Shown: in pieces, positions 26,791-35,289 of the stretch
Layout: every line of letters begins with the position of its first letter
Position numbering within the stretch: the first letter of the stretch is position 1
Origin: Martelella lutilitoris
GTDB lineage: Bacteria; Pseudomonadota; Alphaproteobacteria; Rhizobiales; Rhizobiaceae
DNA length: 39,865 nt
Reading direction: 5' to 3'
Assembly: GCF_005924265.1 (NCBI RefSeq)
Contig: NZ_VCLB01000015.1
Span: 1 to 39,865, forward strand
Program-made: the position numbers and the translations under genes
Notes under the pieces: model-generated
What the model was told of the DNA's origin: nothing
Database searches by the model: none
What the model saw: the letters and a program-made list of their open reading frames with translations, nothing else

Positions 26791-27588
26791 CTATTTCTCG
26801 AGGCGACGCTGCAACTGGTCGTAGAGTGCAATGCGGATCATCTCGTTTCCGGCCACGACGCTGCCGGTTTCAAGGCATTGCTGACCGCCCTTGGCGTCGG
26901 AGACGAAGCCGCCCGCCTCGCGCACCAGGATCAGGCCGGCGGCCATGTCCCAGGCCGAAAGTCCCTCTTCCCAGTATCCGTCGAGACGGCCGGCCGCGAC
27001 ATAGGCAAGGTCAAGCGAGGCGGCGCCGAGACGGCGAATGCCGGCAACCTCGCCCATGACATGGCGAAGCTCGACCAGAAACTTGCCGTGCTGGCCGCGC
27101 CCGAGATGGGGAACGCCGCAGCCGATCACCGCATCGGCAAGGTTACGACGGGCCGAGACGCGGATGCGCCGGTCATTACAGAACGCGCCGCCGCCCTTTT
27201 CGGCCACATAAAGCTCGTCAAGGATCGGGTTGAAGATCACGCCTGCGACCACTTCGCCGGAGCGCTCGAGCGCGATCGAGACGGCGAACTGGGGAATGCC
27301 GTGCAGGAAGTTGGTGGTGCCGTCGAGCGGGTCGACGATCCAGCGGTGCTGGCCGTCGGTCCCTGTCTCCTCGCCCCCTTCCTCGCCAAGGAAGCCATAG
27401 GTCGGGCGGGCGCGCATCAGTTCTGTCCGGACGATCTTCTCGGCCTTGACATCCGCTTGGGAGACGAAATCGGCGGGTCCCTTGATGGAGACCTGAAGGT
27501 TCTGCACCTCGCCGAAATCGCGGGTCAGAGACCGGCCCGCTTTGAGCGCGGCCTGAACCATGACATTGAGAAGGGCTGAACGGGCCAT
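26791..27588 (-). CDS. suhB: Inositol monophosphatase family protein (SuhB-like)
   Basis: This 265-aa protein is a Mg2+-dependent phosphatase of the IMPase family (EC 3.1.3.25 type). Motifs are FLGEEGG (metal Glu), WIVDPLDGTTNFLHGIPQFAVSIAL near residues 83-105, and SAWDMAAGLILVREAGG near 215, which supply the metal and substrate ligands. SuhB in E. coli also acts in ribosomal RNA antitermination; whether this copy does is unknown. The gene lies 105 bp downstream of the GGDEF gene and 166 bp upstream of the MotA-like gene on the same strand, so loose co-transcription is possible. Confidence 0.94.
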   Translation of the reverse strand: MARSALLNVMVQAALKAGRSLTRDFGEVQNLQVSIKGPADFVSQADVKAEKIVRTELMRARPTYGFLGEEGGEETGTDGQHRWIVDPLDGTTNFLHGIPQFAVSIALERSGEVVAGVIFNPILDELYVAEKGGGAFCNDRRIRVSARRNLADAVIGCGVPHLGRGQHGKFLVELRHVMGEVAGIRRLGAASLDLAYVAAGRLDGYWEEGLSAWDMAAGLILVREAGGFVSDAKGGQQCLETGSVVAGNEMIRIALYDQLQRRLEK

Positions 27589-27692
27589 GACCAGAAATCC
27601 TCGGTTATTGCGCCGGCGCGGGATCGCCTGCTGCCGGCAAACAGGCTGTTGGCGGGTTCATGATCACAGAACGGTGCGGAATTCAAGGCCTG

Positions 27693-28814
27693 TCAGGCAT
27701 TTGCCCGCACGGGAGCCCGGCCGGGAACGGGTACGGACAGTATTTCGGTGCGGTTTCGGCCCGCATTCTTGGCCCGGTAGAGCGCGCGGTCGGCATAGTC
27801 GAACGCCTCTTCCAGCGGCGTCTCGCCCACCGTGAAGGCGGCGATCCCGGCACTGACGGTCACCGTGAACGTCTCGCCCTCATGGCTGAAAACCAGCTTC
27901 TCGACAAGTGCCCGGATGTGTTCGGCTATGCGGTAGGCATCATCGACGGAGGTCGAGAGCAGGACCACGGCGATCTCCTCTCCGCCGAAGCGGACCACGA
28001 GATCGGAACGGCGCATTCGGCTCGTCACCGTCGTCGCTACCCGCTGCAGCACTTCGTCGCCGCGCGCGTGGCCATAGCGGTCATTGACCGATTTGAACCG
28101 GTCAATGTCAAACAACACGACGCAGCCATAGCGCTTGTCAGGCGCAACCGACTGGCCGAGACTGCCTTCGAACTGCTCAAGCGCCCGACGGTTGTAAAGC
28201 CCGGTCAGCGGGTCGCGCTCGGCATTGAATTCCACGTCGCGCAGATAGTCTGCGCTGCGCTTGGTCGCCTCGAGCGCCGAGCCGAGAAGGACGATGCCGA
28301 GAATATTCACCAGGGTCAGGGTAAAGCCGATGCTTTCCATCAAGTTTAGCGCGGTGCGAAACTCGACCATGAACAGGGAGAGCACCATCAGCGCGGCAAG
28401 ACAGCCGAGGATCAGGAACCCGCCCGGCGTGCGCTTGTTGGGAAAAAGCCACGTGAAGACGATCCCGGCCGCGGCGGCAATGATGATGCCGGCGACGCCT
28501 GCCATCATCCCGTCACCGCCGATCATGATCCGCGGCAAAGCGGTGCAAAGCGCAACCAGGATCGTGCCGCCCGGGCCGGCAAAGGGACCGGCAAGCGCGA
28601 TGAACACGGCGCGCGCATCGAAAATATAGCCGGACTCGAGCACAATGGGGTTTGTCATCGCGGCCAGAGCGCCACAGGCAAAAACGACAGCGCTAGCATA
28701 TTCCTCGTACCATTTCCCGCGGAAATGGCGAAGCACCATGCCATACCCCATGACAATCAAGGCGCCCAATCCGAGACTGCCAATCATCTGCCCGACAAAA
28801 CTAAGATGCAACAA
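27693..28814 (-). CDS. Membrane diguanylate cyclase (5TMR-LYT sensor + GGDEF)
   Basis: The 373-aa protein has about five or six N-terminal membrane helices (to about residue 185) matching the 5TMR-LYT type of sensor, with NPIVLESGYIFDARAVFIALAGPFAGP typical of that fold. A GGDEF domain follows (about 200-360): RDPLTGLYNRRAL, DIDRFKSVNDRYGHARGDEVL, then FGGEEI at the active site. GGEE variants are usually active; Ile in the last position is a mild departure. The inhibitory RxxD site (RRSD) lies five residues before it, so product inhibition by c-di-GMP is likely. The start is a TTG at 28814 with GGGGGA 8 nt upstream; TTG 28832 and ATG 28787 are alternatives. Confidence 0.88.
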   Translation of the reverse strand: MLHLSFVGQMIGSLGLGALIVMGYGMVLRHFRGKWYEEYASAVVFACGALAAMTNPIVLESGYIFDARAVFIALAGPFAGPGGTILVALCTALPRIMIGGDGMMAGVAGIIIAAAAGIVFTWLFPNKRTPGGFLILGCLAALMVLSLFMVEFRTALNLMESIGFTLTLVNILGIVLLGSALEATKRSADYLRDVEFNAERDPLTGLYNRRALEQFEGSLGQSVAPDKRYGCVVLFDIDRFKSVNDRYGHARGDEVLQRVATTVTSRMRRSDLVVRFGGEEIAVVLLSTSVDDAYRIAEHIRALVEKLVFSHEGETFTVTVSAGIAAFTVGETPLEEAFDYADRALYRAKNAGRNRTEILSVPVPGRAPVRANA

Positions 28815-28947
28815 GCAGTCATTCCCCCACAAATCCCGCTATCGGAACGGGATATTCAAATTCCATGCCCGTGATTGGATATAACGTACACGTTAACCAA
28901 AGAAATTAATATATAAAACAAAATGAATTGTGCGATCTCCGCCCTGA

Positions 28948-30045
28948 TTAGTATCGCCGCGCAATGGCGCGAGACCTGAGCATTGCCTGCTCAAGACTCT
29001 CCGGTGGAAGCGATGCCAGGAGCTTCTCCATCTCATCGTCCCTGAGCCCGACATTGCGGGCGCTCAGGTAAAAGACGGCAGCGGATTGCGCGTCAACGGG
29101 CGTGCCGATGCCGTTGAGATAGAGATAGGCAAGCCGGCTGGCGGCGGCGGGGTTTCCGTTGAGCGCCGCGCGGTGCATCCATTCGGCGCCCTCTTCAATA
29201 TTGCGCGGCATGTCGGTTCCGTTGATCAGGTCGAGCGCCAGTTCGAGCTGGGCGGTGTCATGTTCGCCGTTGGCCGCGCGGCGCAGCCAGTAGCGCCAGA
29301 GATCGCGTTTTTCGGCAGGCAGGTTTTCAAGCGCGCGGTAAATTTGGGAAAGCGCATATTGCGCATCGGGCACATCAGCCTCGGCCGCCTGCTCAAACCA
29401 CGGCAAGGCAAGCTTAAGCCCCTCCGCCCCCGGATTTTCCTGCACAAGGATGGTCGCATGGTTGAAAGCGGCAAGCGGATCGCCCGCCTCCGCCGCCTGC
29501 CGAACAAGGTCCCGCCCCTTGCCACGCTCTTCCTCGTCGTCCGAACCCAGCAGATACATGCCGTAACGATTGACGGCGAAGGGGGCCTTGCTTTCCGCGG
29601 CCATGCGGTACCACGCGCCGGGCTCGCCTGCGCGACCTTCGGCGATCAGCTTGCGCTCGATGAGTTCGGCAATCAGGGTTTCGGCACGCGGATCGCCCCG
29701 CCCGGCGCGCGCCATCGCCGCCTCATAGGCCGCATCGAACAGCCCGCGCTGATAGGCTCCATAGGCCTCGTCCACCGGCCCGTCATAGGGCGGCTGCGGC
29801 GGCGCGGGCGCCTCGCCTTCCATCGCCGGCGTCAGCTGGGCAAATTCGAAACTATAGGCGTTTGCCGGCTTGTCTGCCTCCATTCCGGGCGGCAGCAGCG
29901 TTCCGCCGAGCCGGGGATTGCCCGCGGCGCCGGCGACAAGATCCGCATCGGTCGCGAATTCGCGCGCCGAAATCGCAAGCGCCGTGCCTGGCAGCACGAG
30001 CGCGAGGATCAGGGCGGCAAGAGGGGTACGGCAGCGGACGGTCAT
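28948..30045 (-). CDS. Exported Sel1/TPR-like repeat protein
   Basis: The 365-aa protein begins with a signal peptide (MTVRCRTPLAALILALVLPGTALA). After a proline-rich linker (APAPPQPPYDGP), helical Sel1-like repeats run from about 95 to 340: AAFNHATILVQE, DAQYALSQIYRALE, AASRLAYLYLNGIGTPVD. It is probably a periplasmic scaffold; the partner is unknown. The start follows the ThiE-like stop by 7 bp with GAAGGGG just upstream, so the two are co-translated. As I recall, Sel1-protein, ThiE-like and IMPase genes neighbour one another in other Rhizobiales. Confidence 0.87.
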   Translation of the reverse strand: MTVRCRTPLAALILALVLPGTALAISAREFATDADLVAGAAGNPRLGGTLLPPGMEADKPANAYSFEFAQLTPAMEGEAPAPPQPPYDGPVDEAYGAYQRGLFDAAYEAAMARAGRGDPRAETLIAELIERKLIAEGRAGEPGAWYRMAAESKAPFAVNRYGMYLLGSDDEEERGKGRDLVRQAAEAGDPLAAFNHATILVQENPGAEGLKLALPWFEQAAEADVPDAQYALSQIYRALENLPAEKRDLWRYWLRRAANGEHDTAQLELALDLINGTDMPRNIEEGAEWMHRAALNGNPAAASRLAYLYLNGIGTPVDAQSAAVFYLSARNVGLRDDEMEKLLASLPPESLEQAMLRSRAIARRY

Positions 30046-30052
30046 GACCCCT

Positions 30053-30706
30053 TCAATAATCAAACCGTGGCGCTTTTTCGTCGAGCGCGGCATTGATCTG
30101 GGCAACCATGCCCGCCGGGCCGCCGGGCGCGGAAAAGACGGCCTTGCCAACGGCGACGAATTCCGCCCATGTGAGCGCGGCCTCGATCACGCTTGCCGGC
30201 TCGCTGCCGGCCATGACGACACAGGGGATTTCGACCATGGACGCCCACCATTCGCCAAGCTCGAGATTCTTCGGGTGCGTCTGGGGATGAGTGTCGCCGT
30301 CCAGCTTGCCGAAGAACACGTAGTCGGGGTTCAACTCGCCGAGCTCGAGCGCATGGTGGCGGTCCTTGGGTCCGCTGCCGCCGACGATCATGCGCGGCGA
30401 GAAGCGATCCATGGCGTCGGCAAGGACGCCGGTTCCGCCCTCGATATGAACGCCGTCAGCCTTGACCCGCCCGGCCACGCGCGTATCGCCGGCGATGATG
30501 GCGGCGGCCTCGTAGTTCTGGATCATCGGCACGATCAGTTCGGCGCGCTTCTGGAAAGCTTCCACCGCCTCGCCATATTGCGGGAGAATGACCGAGGCCA
30601 CATCCCCGCCGCGCAGCGCATCGGCGATGGCTTTCTCCTGCAATTTCATGTCGGCGATCTCCGGCGCGATCAGCACCAGCCGGCAACGATCCTGTTCCGT
30701 ATCCAT
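30053..30706 (-). CDS. ThiE-like (thiamine phosphate synthase family) protein, altered motifs
   Basis: This 217-aa TIM-barrel protein resembles thiamine phosphate synthase overall: RLVLIAPEI strand 1, KADGVHIEGG corresponding to GADGVHLGQ, and an IVGGSG strand where ThiE has GVSTH. However, the INDR-like motif reads AGDTR, the FPTxTK pyrophosphate loop is replaced by FGKLDGDTHPQTHP, and the GGI motif by AGS. It may therefore be a paralogue that does not make thiamine phosphate. No other thiamine gene is nearby. The start at ATG 30706 has GAGGAAT just upstream; TTG 30715 is less likely. It is the first gene of a unit with the Sel1 protein and divergent from the TauE/SafE gene. Confidence 0.82.
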   Translation of the reverse strand: MDTEQDRCRLVLIAPEIADMKLQEKAIADALRGGDVASVILPQYGEAVEAFQKRAELIVPMIQNYEAAAIIAGDTRVAGRVKADGVHIEGGTGVLADAMDRFSPRMIVGGSGPKDRHHALELGELNPDYVFFGKLDGDTHPQTHPKNLELGEWWASMVEIPCVVMAGSEPASVIEAALTWAEFVAVGKAVFSAPGGPAGMVAQINAALDEKAPRFDY

Positions 30707-30804
30707 ATTCCTCAATCCCTTCCCGCGCGTCGGAGGCGGTGCGCCCCTCTCGCTATTTCCGGATAAATCCGTTAGAGCGGAGTTTCAACAGGTGCTTTGA
30801 TTTC

Positions 30805-31563
30805 ATGCTTCCCGATCCGATTTTTTATGCGGCGGCGATCCCCGCCGTTCTTCTCGTCGGCCTGACGAAAGGCGGCATGGGCGGCGCGCTGGCGCTGCTC
30901 GGCGTACCGATCCTGACCTTCGTCGTCGAGCCGGCGACGGCAGCGGCCATCATGCTGCCGATCCTGATCGTCATGGATGCGGTCGCGCTGTGGACATGGC
31001 GGCATCACGGACACTGGCCGACCCTTAAGGCGCTGCTTCCCGGCGCAATCATCGGCACGGCGCTCGGTTGGTATACGTTTTCGGCCGTCCCCTTCGAACT
31101 GACCCGCATGTTGGTCGGGCTTGCCACCGTCGTCTTCGCCGGCAAATATTTCTACGACCGCTGGAAGCCCGGCGAGAAGATCGAGAAGCCGGCGAAAGGC
31201 CAGAGGCCGGTCGCGGCCACTTTCTGGGGCGCCATCGCCGGCTATACCAGCTTCATCTCGCATTCGGGCGGGCCACCCTATCAGATCTACACGCTTCCGC
31301 TGAAGCTTGATCCGAAATCCTATACCGGCGCCAGCGTCCGCTTCTTCGCCATCGTCAACGTGATCAAGCTCGGCCCCTATTATGCGCTGGGCGAGCTCGG
31401 CGCGCCGAACCTTGCGGCATCGGCGAGCCTCCTGCCCTTCGCCGTCATCGCCACCATCGCCGGAGCCATGGTGGTCAAGCGCATGCGCATGGAGGTGTTC
31501 TACCCCTTCATGTACGCCATGGCCTTTCTCGCGGGTCTCAAGCTCGTGCTCGACGGGTTCTGA
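30805..31563 (+). CDS. TauE/SafE-family (DUF81) membrane permease
   Basis: This 252-aa membrane protein has about seven or eight hydrophobic helices. TauE/SafE signatures are the first-helix motif VGLTKGGMGGALALLGVPIL and, in the second repeat, GYTSFISHSGGPPYQIYTLPL. Family members move sulfite, sulfoacetate or related organosulfur anions outward. No sulfur-metabolism gene is close, so the substrate is open. The ATG at 30805 is chosen because it begins at the first helix; an upstream ATG in frame (30739) would add a 22-residue non-hydrophobic head. The visible ribosome site (AGGTG) is distant and weak. Confidence 0.9.
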   Translation: MLPDPIFYAAAIPAVLLVGLTKGGMGGALALLGVPILTFVVEPATAAAIMLPILIVMDAVALWTWRHHGHWPTLKALLPGAIIGTALGWYTFSAVPFELTRMLVGLATVVFAGKYFYDRWKPGEKIEKPAKGQRPVAATFWGAIAGYTSFISHSGGPPYQIYTLPLKLDPKSYTGASVRFFAIVNVIKLGPYYALGELGAPNLAASASLLPFAVIATIAGAMVVKRMRMEVFYPFMYAMAFLAGLKLVLDGF

Positions 31564-31573
31564 GACGATAGAG

Positions 31574-31602
31574 GCGGCCGCAAGCAGAGCGGCCGCGTCT
31601 TC
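31574..31602 (+). terminator. Weak terminator between tauE/safE and gapR
   Basis: GCGGCCGC (31574-31581) repeats at 31589-31596. It is self-complementary, so an 8-bp stem forms on either strand. Only GTCTT follows on the plus strand. It lies about 10 nt after the permease stop and ahead of the convergent gapR end. Confidence 0.5.
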
Positions 31603-31613
31603 GCGGCTGCGGA

Positions 31614-31880
31614 CTATTCGTCCTCGGGCGCGCGAATCATGCCGAGCGCGATCATGTAGGTATCGAGCACGGCTTCTTCTTCCATGCGCTCCTGCTCGTC
31701 CTTCTTCCTGAGCGCAATGATCTTGCGCAGCGCCTTGGTATCGAAGCCCGTTCCCTTGGCCTCGGCGTAAACATCCTTGATATCGTCGGCGATCGTCTTC
31801 TTTTCTTCCTCGAGACGTTCGATACGTTCGATGATCGAGCGCAGCTGATCGCGCGCAATGCCGTGTGCGTCGTCGGCCAT
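31614..31880 (-). CDS. gapR: GapR-family nucleoid protein (DUF2312)
   Basis: This 88-aa protein matches DUF2312. Caulobacter GapR binds AT-rich, overtwisted DNA ahead of replication forks and aids topoisomerases. The sequence is mostly helical: [53 protein letters not shown] forms the family core, with DNA-contacting Lys/Arg residues at its end, then an acidic tail. An AAGGAG ribosome site 6 nt before ATG 31880 fixes the start; a TTG two codons earlier is not needed. It is a probable single-gene unit, convergent with the permease. Function is inferred from strong family resemblance. Confidence 0.9.
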   Translation of the reverse strand: MADDAHGIARDQLRSIIERIERLEEEKKTIADDIKDVYAEAKGTGFDTKALRKIIALRKKDEQERMEEEAVLDTYMIALGMIRAPEDE

Positions 31881-31984
31881 GGTCAACTCCTTGTGCCGCT
31901 GAAAATTCTGTCGCTGAAAAATGCGTGGGCACCTGCCTGCCGAAAACCGCCGGCAAGGTCAAGTTCGTTCTTCGCCGCCGGCGC

Positions 31985-32290
31985 TCATTCCTTTGGCCTG
32001 TTGCTTTCGAACGCCGCCTTCTGCTCGTCGCTTGCCGCGCGCTGGTTCAGAGCCTTCCACGCCTCATAGGGCATCCCGTAGATGATCTCGCGGGCCTCTT
32101 CCTTGGCGAGTTCGAGACCCTGCGCTTCCGCCGCCTCGCGATACCAGTTGGACAGGCAATTGCGGCAAAAACCGGCAAGGTTCATCAGATCGATGTTCTG
32201 CACGTCGGAGCGTTCCCTGAGATGGGCGAGGAGCCGGCGGAAGGCCGCGGCCTCGAGATCGCGTTGCTGTTCTTCGCTCAGTCCGGTCAT
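31985..32290 (-). CDS. DUF1244 protein
   Basis: This small protein (101 aa) matches DUF1244: AAAFRRLLAHLRERSDVQNIDLMNLAGFCRNCLSNWYREAAEAQG, then AREIIYGMPYEAWKALNQ. Two cysteines spaced C-x2-C (FCRNCLSNW) could bind metal or undergo redox change. The family is widespread in Proteobacteria and has no established function. A GGGAGG ribosome site 5 nt before the ATG fixes the start. It follows the N-formylglutamate amidohydrolase gene by 22 bp, so the two are one operon. Confidence 0.9.
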   Translation of the reverse strand: MTGLSEEQQRDLEAAAFRRLLAHLRERSDVQNIDLMNLAGFCRNCLSNWYREAAEAQGLELAKEEAREIIYGMPYEAWKALNQRAASDEQKAAFESNRPKE

Positions 32291-32312
32291 GCAGGCCTCC
32301 CTTTCTTCGGTG

Positions 32313-33092
32313 TCAGGCGCGCGAGGGGAAACGCCGGCGCGCATGCAGTGTCTCGTCTTGTGCAAGGTTGGCCAGAATGGGCGCGAGACGGTCGGCCCAC
32401 AAAGCCACGCCTGCATCGTCGGCGATCAGGTCCTGGCGGATCTCGATCAGGGCATGGGCGATGCCCGTTGTCATGCAGTGCCGGTTCATCGTATCGCCCT
32501 TCAGGGCGCCATCATAGGGCTCATTGTCGCCGACGGTCACGCCGTCGATCGCCTCAAGCGCAACCAACAGCGGACGGACGGCGCGCGGGTCGCCATCCCA
32601 GAGCACGCCCGCATGCCACGGTCTTGCCGTTTGCTTCCAGAACGGCGTGAAGGAATGAAGCGAGATCACCAATGGCGGCCTGCCTGTCGCCGTCTCGGCC
32701 TCGTCGATCATCTGGTCCACGGCTTGGTGATAAGGGCGATGGAAAAGCGCGAGCCGCTTTTCCCGTTCTTCCCGTTCAAGCGGATGATTGGCGGGAATGA
32801 TCGCCCCGTCCGAGATCTTCATGATCAGCGTCGGATCGTCCTCGCCGCGATTGGGGTCGATCAACAGGCGGGAAAATGTCGACAGGACAGCCGGAGCCGA
32901 AAGCCGCGCCGCAAGGGCGCGCGTCAACGCCTCGATACCGATATCATAGGCCACGTGGCGGCTGAAAACGCTGCGGTCAAGGCCAAGATCGGCATAGTCT
33001 TCGGGAACGTCCGCCCTGGCATGATCGGCCAGAAGGACCAAACCGGTGTCATATTTTCCGGCTATTCTCTCACAGGCGTTGATCTTCGGCAT
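32313..33092 (-). CDS. N-formylglutamate amidohydrolase family protein
   Basis: The 259-aa protein belongs to the N-formylglutamate deformylase/amidohydrolase family, which splits N-formylglutamate in histidine breakdown or related N-acyl acidic amino acids. Features are VLLADHARADVP (where family members have a CEHAS-like zinc motif), SRLLIDPNRGEDDPTLI, ALFHRPYHQAVDQMI and VISLHSFTPFW. No hut genes are nearby, so the true substrate may differ from the histidine pathway intermediate. The start at 33092 (MPKINACERIAG) is chosen over 33134; neither has a strong ribosome site. Divergent from the DUF1036 gene. Confidence 0.88.
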   Translation of the reverse strand: MPKINACERIAGKYDTGLVLLADHARADVPEDYADLGLDRSVFSRHVAYDIGIEALTRALAARLSAPAVLSTFSRLLIDPNRGEDDPTLIMKISDGAIIPANHPLEREEREKRLALFHRPYHQAVDQMIDEAETATGRPPLVISLHSFTPFWKQTARPWHAGVLWDGDPRAVRPLLVALEAIDGVTVGDNEPYDGALKGDTMNRHCMTTGIAHALIEIRQDLIADDAGVALWADRLAPILANLAQDETLHARRRFPSRA

Positions 33093-33315
33093 GGATATCC
33101 GCTGCAGAATTAACAATAATGCGGGTGATGGCATAGAGTCGGCATATCGGCAAGCCGCAACCGCGCCATTTGCCTCGCTTGCTGCGGGGCTTTATGATAA
33201 GGGCTGCAAATCGATTGAATGCGCCTTCCGCACGGTGACGCAAAACGAGATCTGGCACATGCGACTGAAACCGAATCATCTCAACTTCGGCGCCGCACTC
33301 CATGCACCCAAGAGC

Positions 33316-33762
33316 ATGACGCGGCCTTTATACCTCCTTGGCCTCTTTTTCGGCGGACTTTTCCTGGCAACGCTCTGGCCGAGCAACCAGGCCCATGCCG
33401 AGTTCAGGGTCTGCAACGACACCGCCAATCTCGTGGGCGTTGCAGTCGGCTATCGCGGGGAGGAAGGATGGATTTCGGAGGGATGGTGGCAACTCCCGGC
33501 CACCACCTGTGCAACCGTCGTGCCCGGCCCCTTGCAATCGCGCTATTACTATCTCTACGCCGAGGACGCGTCCGGCAGCGGACGTTGGACCGGCTATACC
33601 AACATGTGTGTCGCAGAAGAGGAGTTCGAGATTACCGGAGTCCAGGACTGTTTCACGCGCGGTTATCAGCAGATGGGATTTAGCGAATATGACACAGGGC
33701 GGGAGGAGAGCTGGACCGTTCAGCTTTCCTCAAGGCCCAGCACCCAAGAAAGTCAGAACTGA
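33316..33762 (+). CDS. DUF1036 exported protein
   Basis: This 148-aa protein has a clear signal peptide (PLYLLGLFFGGLFLATLW core, AHA cleavage before EFRVCNDT). The mature part matches DUF1036: FRVCNDTANLVGVAVGYR, EGWISEGWWQL, CATVVPGPLQSRYYYLYAED and a C-terminal CVAEEEFEITGVQDC. It has about four cysteines that could form disulfides in the periplasm. The family has no known function. The start at 33316 places the signal peptide at the N-terminus; ATG 33259 in the same frame is possible. Its TGA overlaps the pyk ATG by one base (TGATG), coupling an envelope protein to a glycolytic enzyme. Confidence 0.86.
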   Translation: MTRPLYLLGLFFGGLFLATLWPSNQAHAEFRVCNDTANLVGVAVGYRGEEGWISEGWWQLPATTCATVVPGPLQSRYYYLYAEDASGSGRWTGYTNMCVAEEEFEITGVQDCFTRGYQQMGFSEYDTGREESWTVQLSSRPSTQESQN

Positions 33763-35201
33763 TGAGACGAAACAGAAAAGTCAAGATCCTCGCCACGCTC
33801 GGCCCCGCCTCGTCTGAAGAAGAGCAGATCCAGAAACTCCACGAAGCAGGAGCAGATCTCTTCCGCATCAATATGAGCCATGCCAGCCATGACCTGATGC
33901 GCACGCTGATCAAGCGTATCCGCAATGTCGAAGCCCGCATCGGCCGTCCGATCGGCATTCTCTGCGACCTGCAGGGCCCGAAGCTGCGCGTCGGCAAGTT
34001 CCTTGACGGCAAGGTCGAGCTCGAGATCGGCCAGACTTTCACGCTTGATGACAAGGATGAGCCCGGCAACGAGAAGCGCGTCTTCCTGCCCCATCCGGAA
34101 ATCCTCCAGTCCGTCGAGCCCGGCCATCGCCTGCTGATCGACGACGGCAAGCTGCAGCTGCGCGCCGAAAAATGCGACGGCAAGAGCATCGAGTGCACGG
34201 TGATCGCCGGCACCACGATTTCCGACCGCAAGGGCGTTTCCCTTCCCGATACGCTTCTGGGCGTCGGCGCCCTGACCGACAAGGACCGCGCCGACCTTGA
34301 CGCCGTTCTGGAAACCGGTGACGCCGACTGGGTGGCGCTCTCCTTCGTGCAGCGTCCCGACGACCTTGCAGAAGTGCGCAAGATCGCCCGCGGTCAGGTT
34401 GGCCTGATGTCCAAGATCGAAAAGCCGCAGGCCATTGAGCGGATCGAAGAAATCATCGAAATGAGCGACGCGCTGATGGTGGCGCGCGGCGACCTCGGCG
34501 TGGAGATGCCGCTGGAGACCGTGCCCGGCCTGCAGAAAAAGCTCATCCGCCTCTGCCGCTCCGCCGGCAAGCCGGTGGTTGTCGCCACCCAGATGCTGGA
34601 ATCGATGATCACTTCGCCGGTTCCGACCCGCGCCGAAGTCTCCGACGTCGCCACCGCCGTTTTCGAAGGCGCGGACGCCGTCATGCTGTCGGCTGAATCG
34701 GCTGCCGGCCAGTATCCGGTCGAAGCCGTGTCCACCATGGCCTCCGTGGCCCGCACCATCGAGCGCGAGCAGCTTTACCCGCAGATCCTCTACGCCCAGC
34801 GTCCGCAGCCGGAAGCCACCGGCGCCGATGCCATCTCGCTCGCCTCGCGCGAGATTGCCGAGACGCTGAAGCTGACGGCGATGGTCTGCTACACGGCGTC
34901 GGGCACAACCGGCCTGCGCGCCGCGCGCGAGCGGCCGAACGTGCCGATCATTGCGCTGTCGCCGGTGGTCAAGACCGCGCGCCGCCTGTCGGTTGTCTGG
35001 GGCCTGCATTGCGTCGTCGCCGACGAGCCGACCGATCTCGACACCATGGTCGATGGCGCCTGCCGCATCGTGGTTGACGAGGGCATCGGCAAGCCCGGCG
35101 ACCGGATCATCATCTCCGCCGGCGTGCCGCTCGGCACCCCCGGCGCCACCAACATGCTGCGCATCGCCTATATCGGCATGGACGGACGCTCCGGCGTCTG
35201 A
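33762..35201 (+). CDS. pyk: Pyruvate kinase
   Basis: Pyruvate kinase (EC 2.7.1.40) makes pyruvate and ATP from PEP. At 479 aa it is full length for the bacterial enzyme. Motifs are KVKILATLGPASSEEEQIQKL at the start, FRINMSHASHD, ILCDLQGPKLRVG, the catalytic loop SKIEKPQAIERIEEII with the active-site Lys, MVARGDLGVEMPLE and VATQMLESMI. The C-terminal allosteric domain ends GVPLGTPGATNMLRIAYIG. The ATG overlaps the stop of the DUF1036 gene. ppdK, also in this window, runs the opposite reaction, so the cell can both make and use PEP. Confidence 0.97.
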   Translation: MRRNRKVKILATLGPASSEEEQIQKLHEAGADLFRINMSHASHDLMRTLIKRIRNVEARIGRPIGILCDLQGPKLRVGKFLDGKVELEIGQTFTLDDKDEPGNEKRVFLPHPEILQSVEPGHRLLIDDGKLQLRAEKCDGKSIECTVIAGTTISDRKGVSLPDTLLGVGALTDKDRADLDAVLETGDADWVALSFVQRPDDLAEVRKIARGQVGLMSKIEKPQAIERIEEIIEMSDALMVARGDLGVEMPLETVPGLQKKLIRLCRSAGKPVVVATQMLESMITSPVPTRAEVSDVATAVFEGADAVMLSAESAAGQYPVEAVSTMASVARTIEREQLYPQILYAQRPQPEATGADAISLASREIAETLKLTAMVCYTASGTTGLRAARERPNVPIIALSPVVKTARRLSVVWGLHCVVADEPTDLDTMVDGACRIVVDEGIGKPGDRIIISAGVPLGTPGATNMLRIAYIGMDGRSGV

Positions 35202-35228
35202 TCTTGCGCCAATAGGCTGAGCAATGAG

Positions 35229-35265
35229 GAAGGCCGGGTGTGCGAGCGCCCGGCCTTCAGCTTTT
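35229..35265 (+). terminator. Terminator after pyk
   Basis: A perfect 10-bp stem (GAAGGCCGGG/CCCGGCCTTC, 35229-35238 with 35249-35258) is followed by AGCTTTT. It lies 27 nt after the pyk stop. Confidence 0.82.
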
Positions 35266-35289
35266 GGCCAAGGCCCACACCAGCGCTTC

